Origin: Bryobacterales bacterium
Lineage (GTDB): Bacteria; Acidobacteriota; Terriglobia; Bryobacterales; Bryobacteraceae
Assembly (NCBI GenBank): GCA_003166865.1
Contig: PMUP01000025.1
Location: 41,545-105,544 of the forward strand
Reading direction: 5' to 3'
Length of the DNA stretch: 64,000 nucleotides
Each line of letters starts with the position of its first letter. Position 1 is the first letter of the stretch. The translations under genes were made by a program, and so were the position numbers. The notes below the pieces were generated by a model, which was not told where the DNA came from, did not search any database, and saw nothing but the letters and a program-made list of their open reading frames with translations. Shown one piece after another: positions 27,352-39,380 of this stretch.

Positions 27352-28536
27352 TCAGAACCAGTGCAGCATGGCAGTTGGCAGCAGCCATCGCACAATTTGA
27401 ATTGGGAGTGGGTATAACCACCACAATCCTGCATTGCCTTCCAGATAATATGTTGGAACAAGGAAGGAGATCACTCCGCTGATCGCAGCAAGCTTCTCGA
27501 TCTGTTTTACTCCCTCGCTGCTATTCAGAGCGGCCAAGGCGACGAAGACGGCTGGCAAGCAGTATGCCATGCTCCGGGTTACATCGGCGACAGCCAATGA
27601 TGCCACGATCATCCCTACCAGAGCCGCGGAAAATGTAGCCGCCGCCAAATAGCGCTTTTTGAGGAATAACGCGAGCAAGCCGAGTACGACGAGAATCCAG
27701 CTTCCGCCCAGGCCAGTCCAAATCGCGAGTGGAATCACGTTGGTTTGTTGCGAGAGCACGGAGAGCCCTACTCCGCTGGCGGCGTGCAAGTAGGAATGCG
27801 AGGAAGCGAGGTACGCCCTGGTCCCGAGATACGCTGCGATGGCCACCACCACGGCAGCGGGCTTACCCGCCAGGAAGCGCCGGATACCGGCGTCCTTGTA
27901 CGCGTATAACAAGAACACAAACGATGAGGCGATGAGCGCTCGTTCATCGGTCCAAGCGGCCAAGAACAGAAATGTACCGGTGAGGAGCGATGACGACGTC
28001 GCTAATGCCGCAAGCAACAGGCAAAGGGCCAGTGCGTCATAGTAGCCGCCCCGCAACTCGTGAAAAGCCGCTTCACCAGGCCAGGTACAGGCCGTCGAAA
28101 GACAAACGAACAGCGCTACTCTCTTGCTGGCGCTTAGTGTGAAAGCCACTTTCAGGACCAGGTACAGAAGAACGATTCCAACGCAAGCAAAAAAGATCAG
28201 CAGCCCGGCTTGATGCAGGTGAAAGACATGGGCCAACATCGGTACGGTCAGGCGAAACGTCAGATTGCTCTCGTGCGATCCGGCGGGGAAGGTCCGGCTG
28301 GTGTCGATCAGAGGATGATCAAACTTCACCTGCGCATCACGCCACTTAGCTGCAAAAAAAAACGTTCCAAGCGCGTCGTAGTTCGGAACTGCCCGGAAAA
28401 GGGATATGGCCAGGACGCCAAACAGGGCCTTCAACTTCCAGTAGGGCCCCGAAAGCAGCCGGTCGATTCCGGCGGAAATGCGGATGCGAAGCCTTTGATA
28501 GAGCCGCTCAACGGTCCTGCTCTCCGCGGGGCTCAT
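27352..28536 (-). CDS. Polytopic membrane protein, GT-C-like
   Basis: A 394-residue protein with about ten hydrophobic segments (LKALFGVLAISLFRAV, LLIFFACVGIVLLYLVLKV, ALALCLLLAALATSSSLL, AAVVVAIAAYLG, ILVVLGLLALFL and others). Conserved charged residues sit in the first outer loop and in WTDERALIASSF, as in GT-C mannosyl/glucosyl transferases, but no diagnostic motif is certain. It overlaps the upstream GT-C-like gene by 4 bases, and the GH79-like gene follows directly, so a role in assembling or exporting a surface glycan is plausible. Confidence 0.6.
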   Translation of the reverse strand: MSPAESRTVERLYQRLRIRISAGIDRLLSGPYWKLKALFGVLAISLFRAVPNYDALGTFFFAAKWRDAQVKFDHPLIDTSRTFPAGSHESNLTFRLTVPMLAHVFHLHQAGLLIFFACVGIVLLYLVLKVAFTLSASKRVALFVCLSTACTWPGEAAFHELRGGYYDALALCLLLAALATSSSLLTGTFLFLAAWTDERALIASSFVFLLYAYKDAGIRRFLAGKPAAVVVAIAAYLGTRAYLASSHSYLHAASGVGLSVLSQQTNVIPLAIWTGLGGSWILVVLGLLALFLKKRYLAAATFSAALVGMIVASLAVADVTRSMAYCLPAVFVALAALNSSEGVKQIEKLAAISGVISFLVPTYYLEGNAGLWWLYPLPIQIVRWLLPTAMLHWF

Positions 28537-30440
28537 CGTGCGGGATTGAGACCCACGGCGGTAACCACCACGCTTAGCTCGCGTTGGTCGCCATTGCCGA
28601 GCTTGTCGGCCGCCTTGTCGAATTGAAAGTTCACTAGCACCAAGCCCGGCCGAAGCGCCTCGGCCGGTATTGCGGCGGAATAGGTGTGTTCGCCCGCTCC
28701 CGTGAAGGTGCGGGCGGGGAGGACCTTACCGCCGGCATCCGCGCTCAAAGTCATCGCGCCCAACCTGTGAAGTTGCGCATCGGGAAGATAAATCTTGAGC
28801 ACCAGTTCAGCCCCATTCCGCTCGGACCCGGCTGGAGCCTTGAGCAGAACAGAGAAGTTCTTCGCAGTCCAGCGCCACTTCCCCGCTTCGATGCTGTAAA
28901 AGCCGTTCAACAATTGGGCGGCATGTGCCGGATCGCCCATATTGACGCTACTGCTAGCCTCGGGATTGGAGACCTTGCGATAAAGGTCAAACGATTCATG
29001 TTCAAAGACTCCGGTCTGCCAGAACGTGTCGCCGCCGAAATGCCGAGTGGCTTGATATCCCAGCAGCTCGAGAAGGTCGCACCAGCGCTTCTGGGCCCCG
29101 ATTTCCGTGTAACCCACCAGCACCTGGTCGCGCCGGGACGAAGCGAACAGCGCGCTCGGATCGTTAGCAGTGTTTTGTTTGGACCAATCCCAATAAGCGG
29201 GTCGCGCTCCGTCGTGAAAATCGGAGTATATATTCGCGGAAAAATACGGCTGCAGCGCGGTGGCTGAGTATCCAATCGCGTACAGTCCGCCTCGGGACAA
29301 ACCTGGCTCCGGACTTTGCCGCAGATATTGAGCTGCCGCCAAACTGCCGGAATAGGCCTGGCTCCAGTCGTATTGGACAGCCCTGGCAGTCCAGTAACAT
29401 TGAAACCCGATTGCAACTGTTAGCGCTACGATCGTGGGCGCAGTCACTCGGGTCTTGTACGCCGAGATCCAGATCGCAAACAGCCAAGCCAGGAATAGGG
29501 TGCCCAGGTGCCACGCTTGCGAATAGACGATCGTTCCAAACAGGCACAGAGCCCCGCTCGCCAGCAGGAAGACCAGCCATCCGCCGCCTCGCCACAGGAA
29601 CGGCAATGAGAGCGCAATCACGGCCAGGGACACCAGCCAATAGCCCGTGAAAGCCCCCGCAAAGGTGGTCTCGGCGACTCCGGGAAAGTAGTGCAGGTTC
29701 CCCAGGCCCCGGTGTTCGGCGAAAGCCACGTCTTTCGCCGGCCACGCGCAAACCATGAAGAAGCCGAGCGTGAGCCAGTAAGCGAGGCCAGCAATTGCGA
29801 GCTTCCAGCGCTGGGAAGCTTGGAGCCGGTCCCATTGAACCGCCCAGGGCGAATAAAGAGTCACCCAGATGCAAGCAGATATCAGAAAGCCGTGTACGCT
29901 GACGCCCGCCAACAGGCCGAGGAGCACCGTCGTCAGCCCGGGCTTGCTTCGCGCCTGCGGATAAACGGTCGCGATCGCAAATAGTAACGGAGCGGCTAAA
30001 GCATAGCTGCGCGCTACGACTGCATATTGGTAACACAGATAGAACGTAAATGGCAGCAGGATCCGAATGAAAAGTGGCAGGGGCGCATATCGAAGCAGAA
30101 GATACACCGCTGCCAGCCCCAGGATGCCGGAAACGAAGTTGTAGGCTGAGTAAGGCAGGCCCAGCCAAATCAGAGCGTGCAGCAAGGTTTGCCAAAGCCC
30201 GGGCGTTCCTTCGTAGTGCAGCAACCTGCCCCACAAATCGGCCAGGCTTGCGTCGCGCCCCAAGAGCCAGCTCTGCGCCTCGTCGGCCCAGGGCTCATGA
30301 AAATGAATCGTCAACGCCACTAGCAGCGCGTAAGCGCCGCCGGCGAAGTAGAGCAACGGGTGCGCACGCGGCTTCGCGCGGGCAAGGACTGAGGACTCCG
30401 GTGCCGGCGAATCACTTCGTGTAGCTGTCTGTGCAGACAT
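28533..30440 (-). CDS. Polytopic GT-C-like glycosyltransferase (ArnT/PMT-like)
   Basis: A 635-residue protein with an N-terminal membrane region of about eleven helices and a C-terminal ~170-residue soluble beta-rich region (from ~residue 470). The first periplasmic loop has HEPWADEAQSWLLG, matching the Asp-Glu pair of GT39/ArnT-type enzymes that use polyprenyl-phosphate sugars. No acceptor can be named. Start at 30440; it heads a three-gene leftward unit with the other membrane protein and the GH79-like enzyme. Confidence 0.7.
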   Translation of the reverse strand: MSAQTATRSDSPAPESSVLARAKPRAHPLLYFAGGAYALLVALTIHFHEPWADEAQSWLLGRDASLADLWGRLLHYEGTPGLWQTLLHALIWLGLPYSAYNFVSGILGLAAVYLLLRYAPLPLFIRILLPFTFYLCYQYAVVARSYALAAPLLFAIATVYPQARSKPGLTTVLLGLLAGVSVHGFLISACIWVTLYSPWAVQWDRLQASQRWKLAIAGLAYWLTLGFFMVCAWPAKDVAFAEHRGLGNLHYFPGVAETTFAGAFTGYWLVSLAVIALSLPFLWRGGGWLVFLLASGALCLFGTIVYSQAWHLGTLFLAWLFAIWISAYKTRVTAPTIVALTVAIGFQCYWTARAVQYDWSQAYSGSLAAAQYLRQSPEPGLSRGGLYAIGYSATALQPYFSANIYSDFHDGARPAYWDWSKQNTANDPSALFASSRRDQVLVGYTEIGAQKRWCDLLELLGYQATRHFGGDTFWQTGVFEHESFDLYRKVSNPEASSSVNMGDPAHAAQLLNGFYSIEAGKWRWTAKNFSVLLKAPAGSERNGAELVLKIYLPDAQLHRLGAMTLSADAGGKVLPARTFTGAGEHTYSAAIPAEALRPGLVLVNFQFDKAADKLGNGDQRELSVVVTAVGLNPAR

Positions 30441-30583
30441 CCGTGTGGTCCAATTTTAGACGCTCAGGGGCCGAAGTGTTAACAAAAACTCGAAACTTTG
30501 CGCTCCCGCGCGCTTCTATGGTGAGATAAGTGAAGTATTCCAGTTTTACCAGCGAACCCTATCGTCCGCTGAACTTCCATCTT

Positions 30584-32209
30584 ATGACAGAACCTTCCCC
30601 AGGAACCGCCGTGATCATCGGCGCTGGCCCAGCCGGCTTGACGACTGCGCTGGAGCTGTTGCGCCGCAGTTCTATCCGCCCGGTGGTGTTGGAGAAGAGC
30701 GCCTACATGGGTGGCATATCGCGGACGGTGGCATACAAAGGCAACCGGATTGACATCGGCGGGCATCGCTTCTTTTCAAAATCAGACCGGGTGATGGATT
30801 GGTGGATGTCGGTGGCGCCCGTGGAGCAGACCGCGGAAGGAAAGCACCGTCTGGTGTATCAAAACCGCGAACGGGTGCTCAACTCGAACGGCGCCACGGC
30901 CGGCTCCGATGCCGGCGGCTTGGTGATGCTGGTGCGGCCGCGCAAGTCGCGCATCTTTTTTCTGCGGAAGCTCTTCGATTATCCCCTCCAGCTCAATCTT
31001 GCAACCCTGCGAAAGCTTGGCGCGTTGCGTACTCTCAAGGCCGGATGCAGCTACCTGGCCAGCGCGATGCGGCCCATACACCCCGAGAAGACCCTCGAGG
31101 ATTTTCTGATCAATCGCTTCGGCCGGCATTTGTACGGGACCTTCTTCAAGAGCTACACCGAAAAGGTCTGGGGCGTGCCGTGCCATCAAATTAGCGCCGA
31201 GTGGGGAGCGCAGCGCATCAAGGGGCTCTCGCTTCGCAAAGCTATCCTGCACCATTTCAAGAAGCTGGTAGGCGCCGGATCGGACGAGGTCAGCCAGAAA
31301 GATACCGAAACCTCTCTGATCGACAAATTTCTCTATCCCAAGCTCGGTCCCGGCCAATTGTGGGAAGAGGTGGCCACCCGCGTCTCGGCGGAGGGCGGCG
31401 AGATTCTCACCGGTTGGACGGTCTGCGGCATATCTACCTCGGGCGATCGCGTCACCGGAGTAACGGCTCGCAGCGATGCCGGTGAACAACGCTTTTTCCC
31501 CGCGCAATACGTGTTCTCCACCATGTCCGTGAAGGAACTGATCCAGGCGTTTGATGTCCCGCCGCCCCGCGAAGTTCAGGAGGTAAGCAATGGCCTGTTG
31601 TACCGCGACTTCATTACGGTCGGGCTTTTGCTCAATCGCCTGAACATCAGCGACCCAGGCGGCGAGTTGCTGAAAGACACCTGGATCTATATCCAGGAGC
31701 CGGATGTTCTCGTCGGCCGGATGCAGATCTTCAACAACTGGAGCCCGTACCTGGTCAGCGATCCGGAGAAGGTGTGGATCGGTCTGGAATACTTCTGCTA
31801 CGACACCGATGAGCTGTGGCGCAAGCCGGACCAGGATATGATCGCCTTGGCTGTCCAGGAGGCCGAACAGCTGGGGATCGTTGCGCGCGCCGATGTTCTG
31901 GACGGCACCGTGCTTCGCATGGAGAAAACGTATCCGGCCTACTTCGGCACCTATGATCGCTTCCCTGTGATTCGCGATTTTGTGGACCGCTATGAGAACC
32001 TGTTCCTGATCGGCCGCAATGGCATGCACAAGTACAACAATCAGGACCATTCCATGCTGACCGCCATGACCGCCGTGGACAACATCGTCGCTGGCCAGCG
32101 CGACAAGTCCAATATTTGGGCGGTCAACACCGAGATGGAATATCACGAATCCAAGGACCAGCTTCCCGACGAAGCCGAGCAGGAACGGACCGCGACCGCA
32201 GTTCGCTGA
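30584..32209 (+). CDS. FAD-dependent oxidoreductase, UDP-galactopyranose-mutase-like
   Basis: A ~541-residue flavoprotein. The FAD-binding dinucleotide fold opens [19 protein letters not shown], followed by [13 protein letters not shown], a signature of the family related to UDP-galactopyranose mutase and protoporphyrinogen oxidase. The C-terminal FAD contact is [30 protein letters not shown]. Members are often encoded with glycan synthesis genes; the reaction is not known. The ATG at 30584 begins the conserved region; a GTG at 30530 would add 18 residues. It is divergent from the GT-C gene group, consistent with envelope sugar metabolism. Confidence 0.8.
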   Translation: MTEPSPGTAVIIGAGPAGLTTALELLRRSSIRPVVLEKSAYMGGISRTVAYKGNRIDIGGHRFFSKSDRVMDWWMSVAPVEQTAEGKHRLVYQNRERVLNSNGATAGSDAGGLVMLVRPRKSRIFFLRKLFDYPLQLNLATLRKLGALRTLKAGCSYLASAMRPIHPEKTLEDFLINRFGRHLYGTFFKSYTEKVWGVPCHQISAEWGAQRIKGLSLRKAILHHFKKLVGAGSDEVSQKDTETSLIDKFLYPKLGPGQLWEEVATRVSAEGGEILTGWTVCGISTSGDRVTGVTARSDAGEQRFFPAQYVFSTMSVKELIQAFDVPPPREVQEVSNGLLYRDFITVGLLLNRLNISDPGGELLKDTWIYIQEPDVLVGRMQIFNNWSPYLVSDPEKVWIGLEYFCYDTDELWRKPDQDMIALAVQEAEQLGIVARADVLDGTVLRMEKTYPAYFGTYDRFPVIRDFVDRYENLFLIGRNGMHKYNNQDHSMLTAMTAVDNIVAGQRDKSNIWAVNTEMEYHESKDQLPDEAEQERTATAVR

Positions 32210-32232
32210 TCACATCAGGGTGGGAATCTGCC

Positions 32233-32616
32233 CTACGTTGCGTATTGGGCGATCCCGTCGCCGAAGGACCAATTCTCTTTCGCCACCTCGACAAGATTGA
32301 TGACCACGTCTTCCGGCCGGACGCCCGGCTCTTTCCCCAGTAGCTCCGTGATTTTCTTGTATAGAGCGCGCTTCTGGTCCAGCGTCCGTCCCCCGTTCAG
32401 AGTGATCTGAATGAAGATAACTTCGTCCGTACGATTGATCCCGAGATAGGAGGGATCGTAAATCAGTCCGTCAGCCTGGTGCTCGGTGATTACCTGAAAG
32501 CGGTCCTGCGGCGGTACGTTGATCGCCTCCACCATCGCGCGATGAACTCCGTCCGCGATCTTGTGGCGATACTCTGTCGTCTTTCCCTGGCGTAGCGATA
32601 TTCGAACCAAAGGCAT
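32233..32616 (-). CDS. Tautomerase-superfamily enzyme (malonate semialdehyde decarboxylase-like)
   Basis: A 127-residue protein with Pro directly after Met (MPLVRISLRQG), the catalytic base of the 4-oxalocrotonate tautomerase superfamily. VPPQDRFQVITEH and NGGRTLDQKRALYKKI align with the MSAD/Tautomerase_2 group, including an Asp in PPQDR and Arg residues in INRTDE and GGRTL. It may tautomerise or decarboxylate a small oxo acid. The start at 32616 is fixed by the need for Pro1; an in-frame extension to 32733 covers part of rnpB antisense and is rejected. Divergent from rnpB with 47 bases between. Confidence 0.85.
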   Translation of the reverse strand: MPLVRISLRQGKTTEYRHKIADGVHRAMVEAINVPPQDRFQVITEHQADGLIYDPSYLGINRTDEVIFIQITLNGGRTLDQKRALYKKITELLGKEPGVRPEDVVINLVEVAKENWSFGDGIAQYAT

Positions 32617-32663
32617 GACCGTATTATCTGCCAGACCCGGAGCCTTTCTGCAAGAATGGAGTT

Positions 32664-33039
32664 GGGCCTGTTGTACGGGTGGTCGCTCGCGGGCGAGCTT
32701 TACTCGCCGGCGGGAGGAAAGTCCGGTCTCCATAGGGCAGCATGCCGGCTAACGGCCGGGGGGGTTCGCTCAAAGCGGATTTCACGGAAAGTGCCACAGA
32801 AAATATACCGCCGGGGATTCGTGTGAAAGCTCGACATTCTCGGTAAGGGTGAAAAGGTGCGGTAAGAGCGCACCGCGGGCGGAGCGATCCGCCTGGCAGG
32901 GTAAACCCCATGCGGAGCAAGACCAAATAGGGGAGGAGGGGCGGCCCGCTCCGTTCGACTCCCGGGTAGGTTGCTAGAGCTTGGCAGCAATGCCTCGCCC
33001 AGAGGAATGATCGCCGCCTTTCGGGGTACAGAAACCGGC

Positions 33040-33057
<18 letters not shown>
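32664..33057 (+). ncRNA. rnpB: RNase P RNA, bacterial type A
   Basis: The catalytic RNA of RNase P, which trims tRNA 5' ends. Ends are set by helix P1: GGGCCTG (32664-32670) pairs with CAGGCCC (33051-33057). The universally conserved blocks are present: GAGGAAAGTCCGG (32712-32724), CCACAGAAAATATACCGCC, GGGTGAAAAGGTG, GTAAGAGCGCACCGC, AGAGGAATGATCGCCGCC and ACAGAAACCGGCTTACAG. About 394 nt, a normal type A size. The last 18 bases are overlapped by the stop-codon end of the convergent histidine kinase gene. Confidence 0.95.
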
Positions 33058-35427
<2,370 letters not shown>

Positions 35428-35482
35428 GGTTTAAATCAAATTGGGCTAGCGCGCACCCGCCGTCCTGGCGGCGCGTATCCTG

Positions 35483-35526
35483 CTCGATCTAAGTCCCTCG
35501 ATCGTAAGTGCCTCGATCGAAAGTAC
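35483..35526. repeat. Three tandem 15-bp units between kinase and DUF58 genes
   Basis: CTCGATCTAAGTCC, CTCGATCGTAAGTGC and CTCGATCGAAAGTAC follow each other directly, and a half-unit ATGGATCGAG comes after. The 184-base gap between the divergent kinase and DUF58 genes contains nothing else recognisable. Iterated CGATCG-type sites in a divergent intergenic region may bind a regulator; equally they could be simple slippage. Confidence 0.7.
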
Positions 35527-35611
35527 ATGGATCGAGCCGATCTAATGAGAAATCGGCCAATTTTGTGCCGGGCTTTAGGCTAATTTCATAACACCCTCGG
35601 GGTATGCCATC

Positions 35612-36721
35612 GTGGAAGGAGTGCTGAAACCGTGGCATTGGCTTCGAACCGCGCTGGATCACGGCACCCGCCAGCAGGTGACCCGGATGGGTCTTTTGTT
35701 CACGATGACCTGCGTGCTGGTGGCGCTGGCGGCGTTCGTTTCGGCCAACAATCTGCTGTTCTTGATATTGGCTCTGCTGCTTGCGACCATGATGGTCGCC
35801 GGATTCATCAGCCGCCTCTCGCTGGCCGGCCTGGAGCTGGAGTTCCTGCTTCCCGAGCACCTGTGCGCGGGGCGCAAGCTGATGGGCCGCATCGTGATTC
35901 GAAATACCAAAAATTGGATGCCGTCTTTCTCCATTCATTTGGCCGGGTCGAGCGACTGTGGGCTGGCGCTGCCCCTGTACTTCACCGTGATTCCGGGCGG
36001 GGCGCGGATCGAGGCCCCGGTGGAACTGTTCTTTGCGCGACGCGGCATTTACCGGCAGAACAGCTTCCGCTTCTCCACGCGCTTTCCGTTTGGATTCGCC
36101 GAGCGGCGCATACAAGTCCGGCTGCTGCGCGACATTTTGGTTTACCCATCCATCGACCCGCGGCCCGGCTTCGAGGACTTGCTGGTTGCCCTGCAAGACG
36201 ACATGACGTCGTTCTATCGCGGCCAGGGCAACGACTTCTACCGTATCCGCCCGTATGAGGCGCTGGAAGACGCGCACCACGTGGATTGGAAGGCCACCGC
36301 CCACACCGGCGATCTTCAGGTGCGCGAGTTCGCCCGCGAGCAGGAGCAGGCGGTGGCGTTCTTCCTGGACCTGGATGTGCCCGCATCCCAAGCCGCCTGG
36401 TTTGAATCCGCGGTGGAGCGGTGCGCATTTCTGGCCTGGAACATGGCCCAGCGTGGGTCTCGCGTCCGCTTTTGTACCCAAGACGTCGATTGGCAGCTCC
36501 CCGAGGAAGCCGATGTGTACTCCATCCTCAAGTATCTTGCGATCGTTTCCATACGGCGGGGCAGGCCGCTCGCCGCGGCGCAGGATCGCAATGTCTTTCA
36601 TATCGTCTTCAGCGCGTATCCCGAGCGGCTTTTAGAAGCCGGCTGGGAATTCGGTGGAGCAAATACACGGCTGCTGACCCCGGATTCGGAGAGCGTTGGA
36701 GCGCCGGCGGCCGGTCACTGA
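35612..36721 (+). CDS. DUF58 domain protein
   Basis: A 369-residue membrane-anchored protein. Two N-terminal helices (MGLLFTMTCVLVALAAFVSA, LLFLILALLLATMMVAGF) are followed by a beta domain and the DUF58 signature FYRIRPYEALEDAHHVDWKATAHTGDLQVREF with a von Willebrand-like continuation (AVAFFLDLDVP). DUF58 proteins usually accompany a MoxR ATPase and transglutaminase-like protein, but no such genes are adjacent here. Function is unknown, possibly related to envelope assembly. GTG start; the region before it has the tandem GATC repeats. Confidence 0.8.
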   Translation: MEGVLKPWHWLRTALDHGTRQQVTRMGLLFTMTCVLVALAAFVSANNLLFLILALLLATMMVAGFISRLSLAGLELEFLLPEHLCAGRKLMGRIVIRNTKNWMPSFSIHLAGSSDCGLALPLYFTVIPGGARIEAPVELFFARRGIYRQNSFRFSTRFPFGFAERRIQVRLLRDILVYPSIDPRPGFEDLLVALQDDMTSFYRGQGNDFYRIRPYEALEDAHHVDWKATAHTGDLQVREFAREQEQAVAFFLDLDVPASQAAWFESAVERCAFLAWNMAQRGSRVRFCTQDVDWQLPEEADVYSILKYLAIVSIRRGRPLAAAQDRNVFHIVFSAYPERLLEAGWEFGGANTRLLTPDSESVGAPAAGH

Positions 36722-36817
36722 GCGCCGCGGCGGGCTGCTTTTGATGTGGAGATGAACACCTCGGTGATTGGGCTTTTCCGGAACTAACCAAAGCAGCGCC
36801 GCGTAGTCTAAAAAGCC

Positions 36818-39361
36818 ATGGCTTCCGTCTGGAAAGATATCCAGTTTGCCTTGCGGGCGTTTCGCAAGTCTCCCGTCTTCACCGCTGTAGCTCTTTTGTC
36901 CCTGGCGCTTGGGATTGGCGCGAACACCGCCATCTTTACGTTGCTCGATCAGGTGCTGCTGCGGATGATGCCGGTGAAGGATCCCCAGGAGTTGGTGCTG
37001 CTCCACATGAAGGGGTTTCACTACGGCAGCAACTGGGGCGACAACTCGCTCTCCTACCCGATGTATCGCGATTTCAAAGCCAACAATTCGGTGTTCTCCG
37101 GGATGTTCTGCCGCTTTGGAGACCAGTTCAGCTTGGGGTTCAACGGAACCACTGAACTGGCCAACGGCGAACTGGTGTCGGGAACCTATTTCCCGGTGCT
37201 GGGGGTGGCCGCAGCCATTGGCCGCACGTTCACGCCGGATGACGACCGCATTCCGGGTGGCCATCCGCTGGCGATGCTGAGCTATGCGTACTGGCAATCG
37301 CGATTCGCCGGCGACCCCTCGGTTGTCGGAGAGACGCTGACCGTGAATGGGCACAACTTCACCGTCGTCGGCGTGGCGCAGAAGGGCTTTCAGGGCGTGG
37401 ATTTAGGCAGCGCAAGCCAGGTGTTTGTTCCGATCATGATGCGGCCGCAGTTGAAGCCGCTATTCAATGAACAGCTCAACTTCACCAACCGGCGCACCCG
37501 GTGGGTCAACGCATTCGGACGTTTGAAGCCCGGCGTATCGCGGCACCAAGCGCAGGCGTCACTGCAGCCATACTTCCACGGCATGCTGGAGATGGAAGTG
37601 AAGGAAAAGGCCTTCAACAAGGCGGCCGCGGAAATTCGCGCGCGATTCCTCCAGAACGTGATCGAGGCGCTTCCGGGCGCGCAGGGCAAACCGCACATCC
37701 GCGAGCTGCTGGCGACGCCGCTGTGGGTGTTGATGGCCTTGACGGGCGGCGTGCTGCTGATCGCGTGCGCCAATGTCGCCAGCCTTCTGATTGCGCGCGC
37801 GGCATCGCGGCAGAAGGAGATCGCGATCCGGATTGCCATTGGCGCGGGACGCTTCCGAATCATCCGTCAACTGCTGGTGGAGAGCCTGCTGCTTTCGGTG
37901 ACGGGCGGAGTCCTGGGTTTGCTGCTGGCGATTTGGACGGACCGTGCGCTGTTGCTGTTCCTGCCTCCGGAAACGATTGCGCTCAAGCTTTCCACGACGC
38001 CGGATTTGCGGATCCTGCTCTTCGCCACGGCGGTGTCCCTGCTCACGGGGCTGATTTTCGGCCTGGCGCCGGCCCTGCAATCCACCAAACCGGATGTGGC
38101 GCCTGTCCTGAAAGACACGGTGGGAGGAATCGTGGGCGGTGGAACCCACGTGCGCGTGCGCAAGGCTCTGGTGGCGGTGCAGGTGATGCTGTCGTTGCTG
38201 CTGCTGATCGGCGCGGGCTTGTTCATCCGAAGTTTGCGAAACCTGCGCGACTTGGGACCCGGATTCACGACCGGTAATCTGGTCGCCTTCGAAGTCGATC
38301 CAGCTCTGGATGGCTACAACTCCGACCGATCCAAGTTGTTTTACCGCCGGCTCACTGCCGAGTTGAACGCGATCCCTGGAGTTCGCTCGGTTGGAATCGC
38401 TATGGTGAGAATTCTGGAACGAAATGAGTCCGATAGCTGGCTGACGATTGAGGGATATCATCCGAAAGCGACTGAAACACCCGACGCCTACATGAATTGG
38501 ATCAGTCCGGGTTATTTTGCAACATTGGGTGTGCCGATTCTCGCGGGGCGGGACTTCACGGAGCAAGACACTCAGACGGTGCAACATGGCGACCAGCCGG
38601 ACGATACCGAGCCGCGCGTGGTGATCGTCAACGAGAAGTTCGCCAAGCAGTTCTTTGGTTCCGCTGCAAATGCCGTTGGACGCCACGCTGGATTCGGAAT
38701 CGATCCCGGCACGAAAACGGACATGGAGATCATCGGCGTCATCAAGAACATCAAGTACACCAGCTTGCGCGATGAAGTGCCGGTTCAGTTGTTCGAGCCG
38801 TATCTCGCCATCAGCTACGTCAGCGGCATGACCGTGTATGCGCGCACCGCCATGAACCCCGATCAGTTTTTTTCAGGGGTGCGCTCGAAAGTTCGCGGAC
38901 TGGATGCAAATGTGCCGCTCTACGGCATGCGCAGCATGGACGAGCAGATCTCAGACTCGCTGTTGATCGAGCGCCTGATCGCGAGCTTGTCGGCGGTGTT
39001 CGGTTTTTTGGCCACGTTGCTGGCCGTGATCGGGCTGTACGGCGTGATGGCTTATACCGTGGCGCGGCGCACGCGTGAAATCGGAATCCGCATGGCACTA
39101 GGAGCCTTCCAAGGCGACGTGATCTGGATGGTGATGCGGGAAGTGCTGTGGCTGGTATGCATCGGGATTACGGCCGGTTTTGCGGCGGCGATCGCCTTAT
39201 CGAAATTCGTCCAAGCGCAGTTGTACGGAATTAAGGGTCAAGATCCAATCACGATTGTGCTGGCCGGCCTGCTGCTCGGGGGCGTGGCTTGTGCTGCCGG
39301 GTATATTCCGGCGCTGCGAGCCAGCCGCATTGATGCGATGCGCGCTTTGCGCTATGAATAG
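36818..39361 (+). CDS. ADOP-family permease (FtsX/MacB type)
   Basis: An 847-residue permease of the type found in many paralogous copies in Acidobacteria. It begins WKDIQFALRAFRKSPVFTAVALLSLALGIGANTAIF, then a periplasmic MacB-like domain (~55-290), a three-helix FtsX domain (~295-425; ALTGGVLLIACANVASLLIARA), a second periplasmic domain, and a final FtsX domain (~730-847; TREIGIRMALGA). Such proteins work with a separate ABC ATPase, which is not encoded nearby. Substrate unknown; MacB relatives export peptides or lipoproteins. Confidence 0.88.
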   Translation: MASVWKDIQFALRAFRKSPVFTAVALLSLALGIGANTAIFTLLDQVLLRMMPVKDPQELVLLHMKGFHYGSNWGDNSLSYPMYRDFKANNSVFSGMFCRFGDQFSLGFNGTTELANGELVSGTYFPVLGVAAAIGRTFTPDDDRIPGGHPLAMLSYAYWQSRFAGDPSVVGETLTVNGHNFTVVGVAQKGFQGVDLGSASQVFVPIMMRPQLKPLFNEQLNFTNRRTRWVNAFGRLKPGVSRHQAQASLQPYFHGMLEMEVKEKAFNKAAAEIRARFLQNVIEALPGAQGKPHIRELLATPLWVLMALTGGVLLIACANVASLLIARAASRQKEIAIRIAIGAGRFRIIRQLLVESLLLSVTGGVLGLLLAIWTDRALLLFLPPETIALKLSTTPDLRILLFATAVSLLTGLIFGLAPALQSTKPDVAPVLKDTVGGIVGGGTHVRVRKALVAVQVMLSLLLLIGAGLFIRSLRNLRDLGPGFTTGNLVAFEVDPALDGYNSDRSKLFYRRLTAELNAIPGVRSVGIAMVRILERNESDSWLTIEGYHPKATETPDAYMNWISPGYFATLGVPILAGRDFTEQDTQTVQHGDQPDDTEPRVVIVNEKFAKQFFGSAANAVGRHAGFGIDPGTKTDMEIIGVIKNIKYTSLRDEVPVQLFEPYLAISYVSGMTVYARTAMNPDQFFSGVRSKVRGLDANVPLYGMRSMDEQISDSLLIERLIASLSAVFGFLATLLAVIGLYGVMAYTVARRTREIGIRMALGAFQGDVIWMVMREVLWLVCIGITAGFAAAIALSKFVQAQLYGIKGQDPITIVLAGLLLGGVACAAGYIPALRASRIDAMRALRYE

Positions 39362-39380
39362 CGGGCGTTCCAAGTAGGAA

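Noticed and set aside
30782..32146. 454-codon minus-strand frame opposite the FAD oxidoreductase
   Set aside because: The opposite strand has clear FAD-binding motifs throughout; this frame has none.
36734..36797. GCTGCTTT/AAAGCAGC inverted repeat between DUF58 and the permease
   Set aside because: The arms are 48 bases apart and no T-run follows; probably chance in a GC-rich region.
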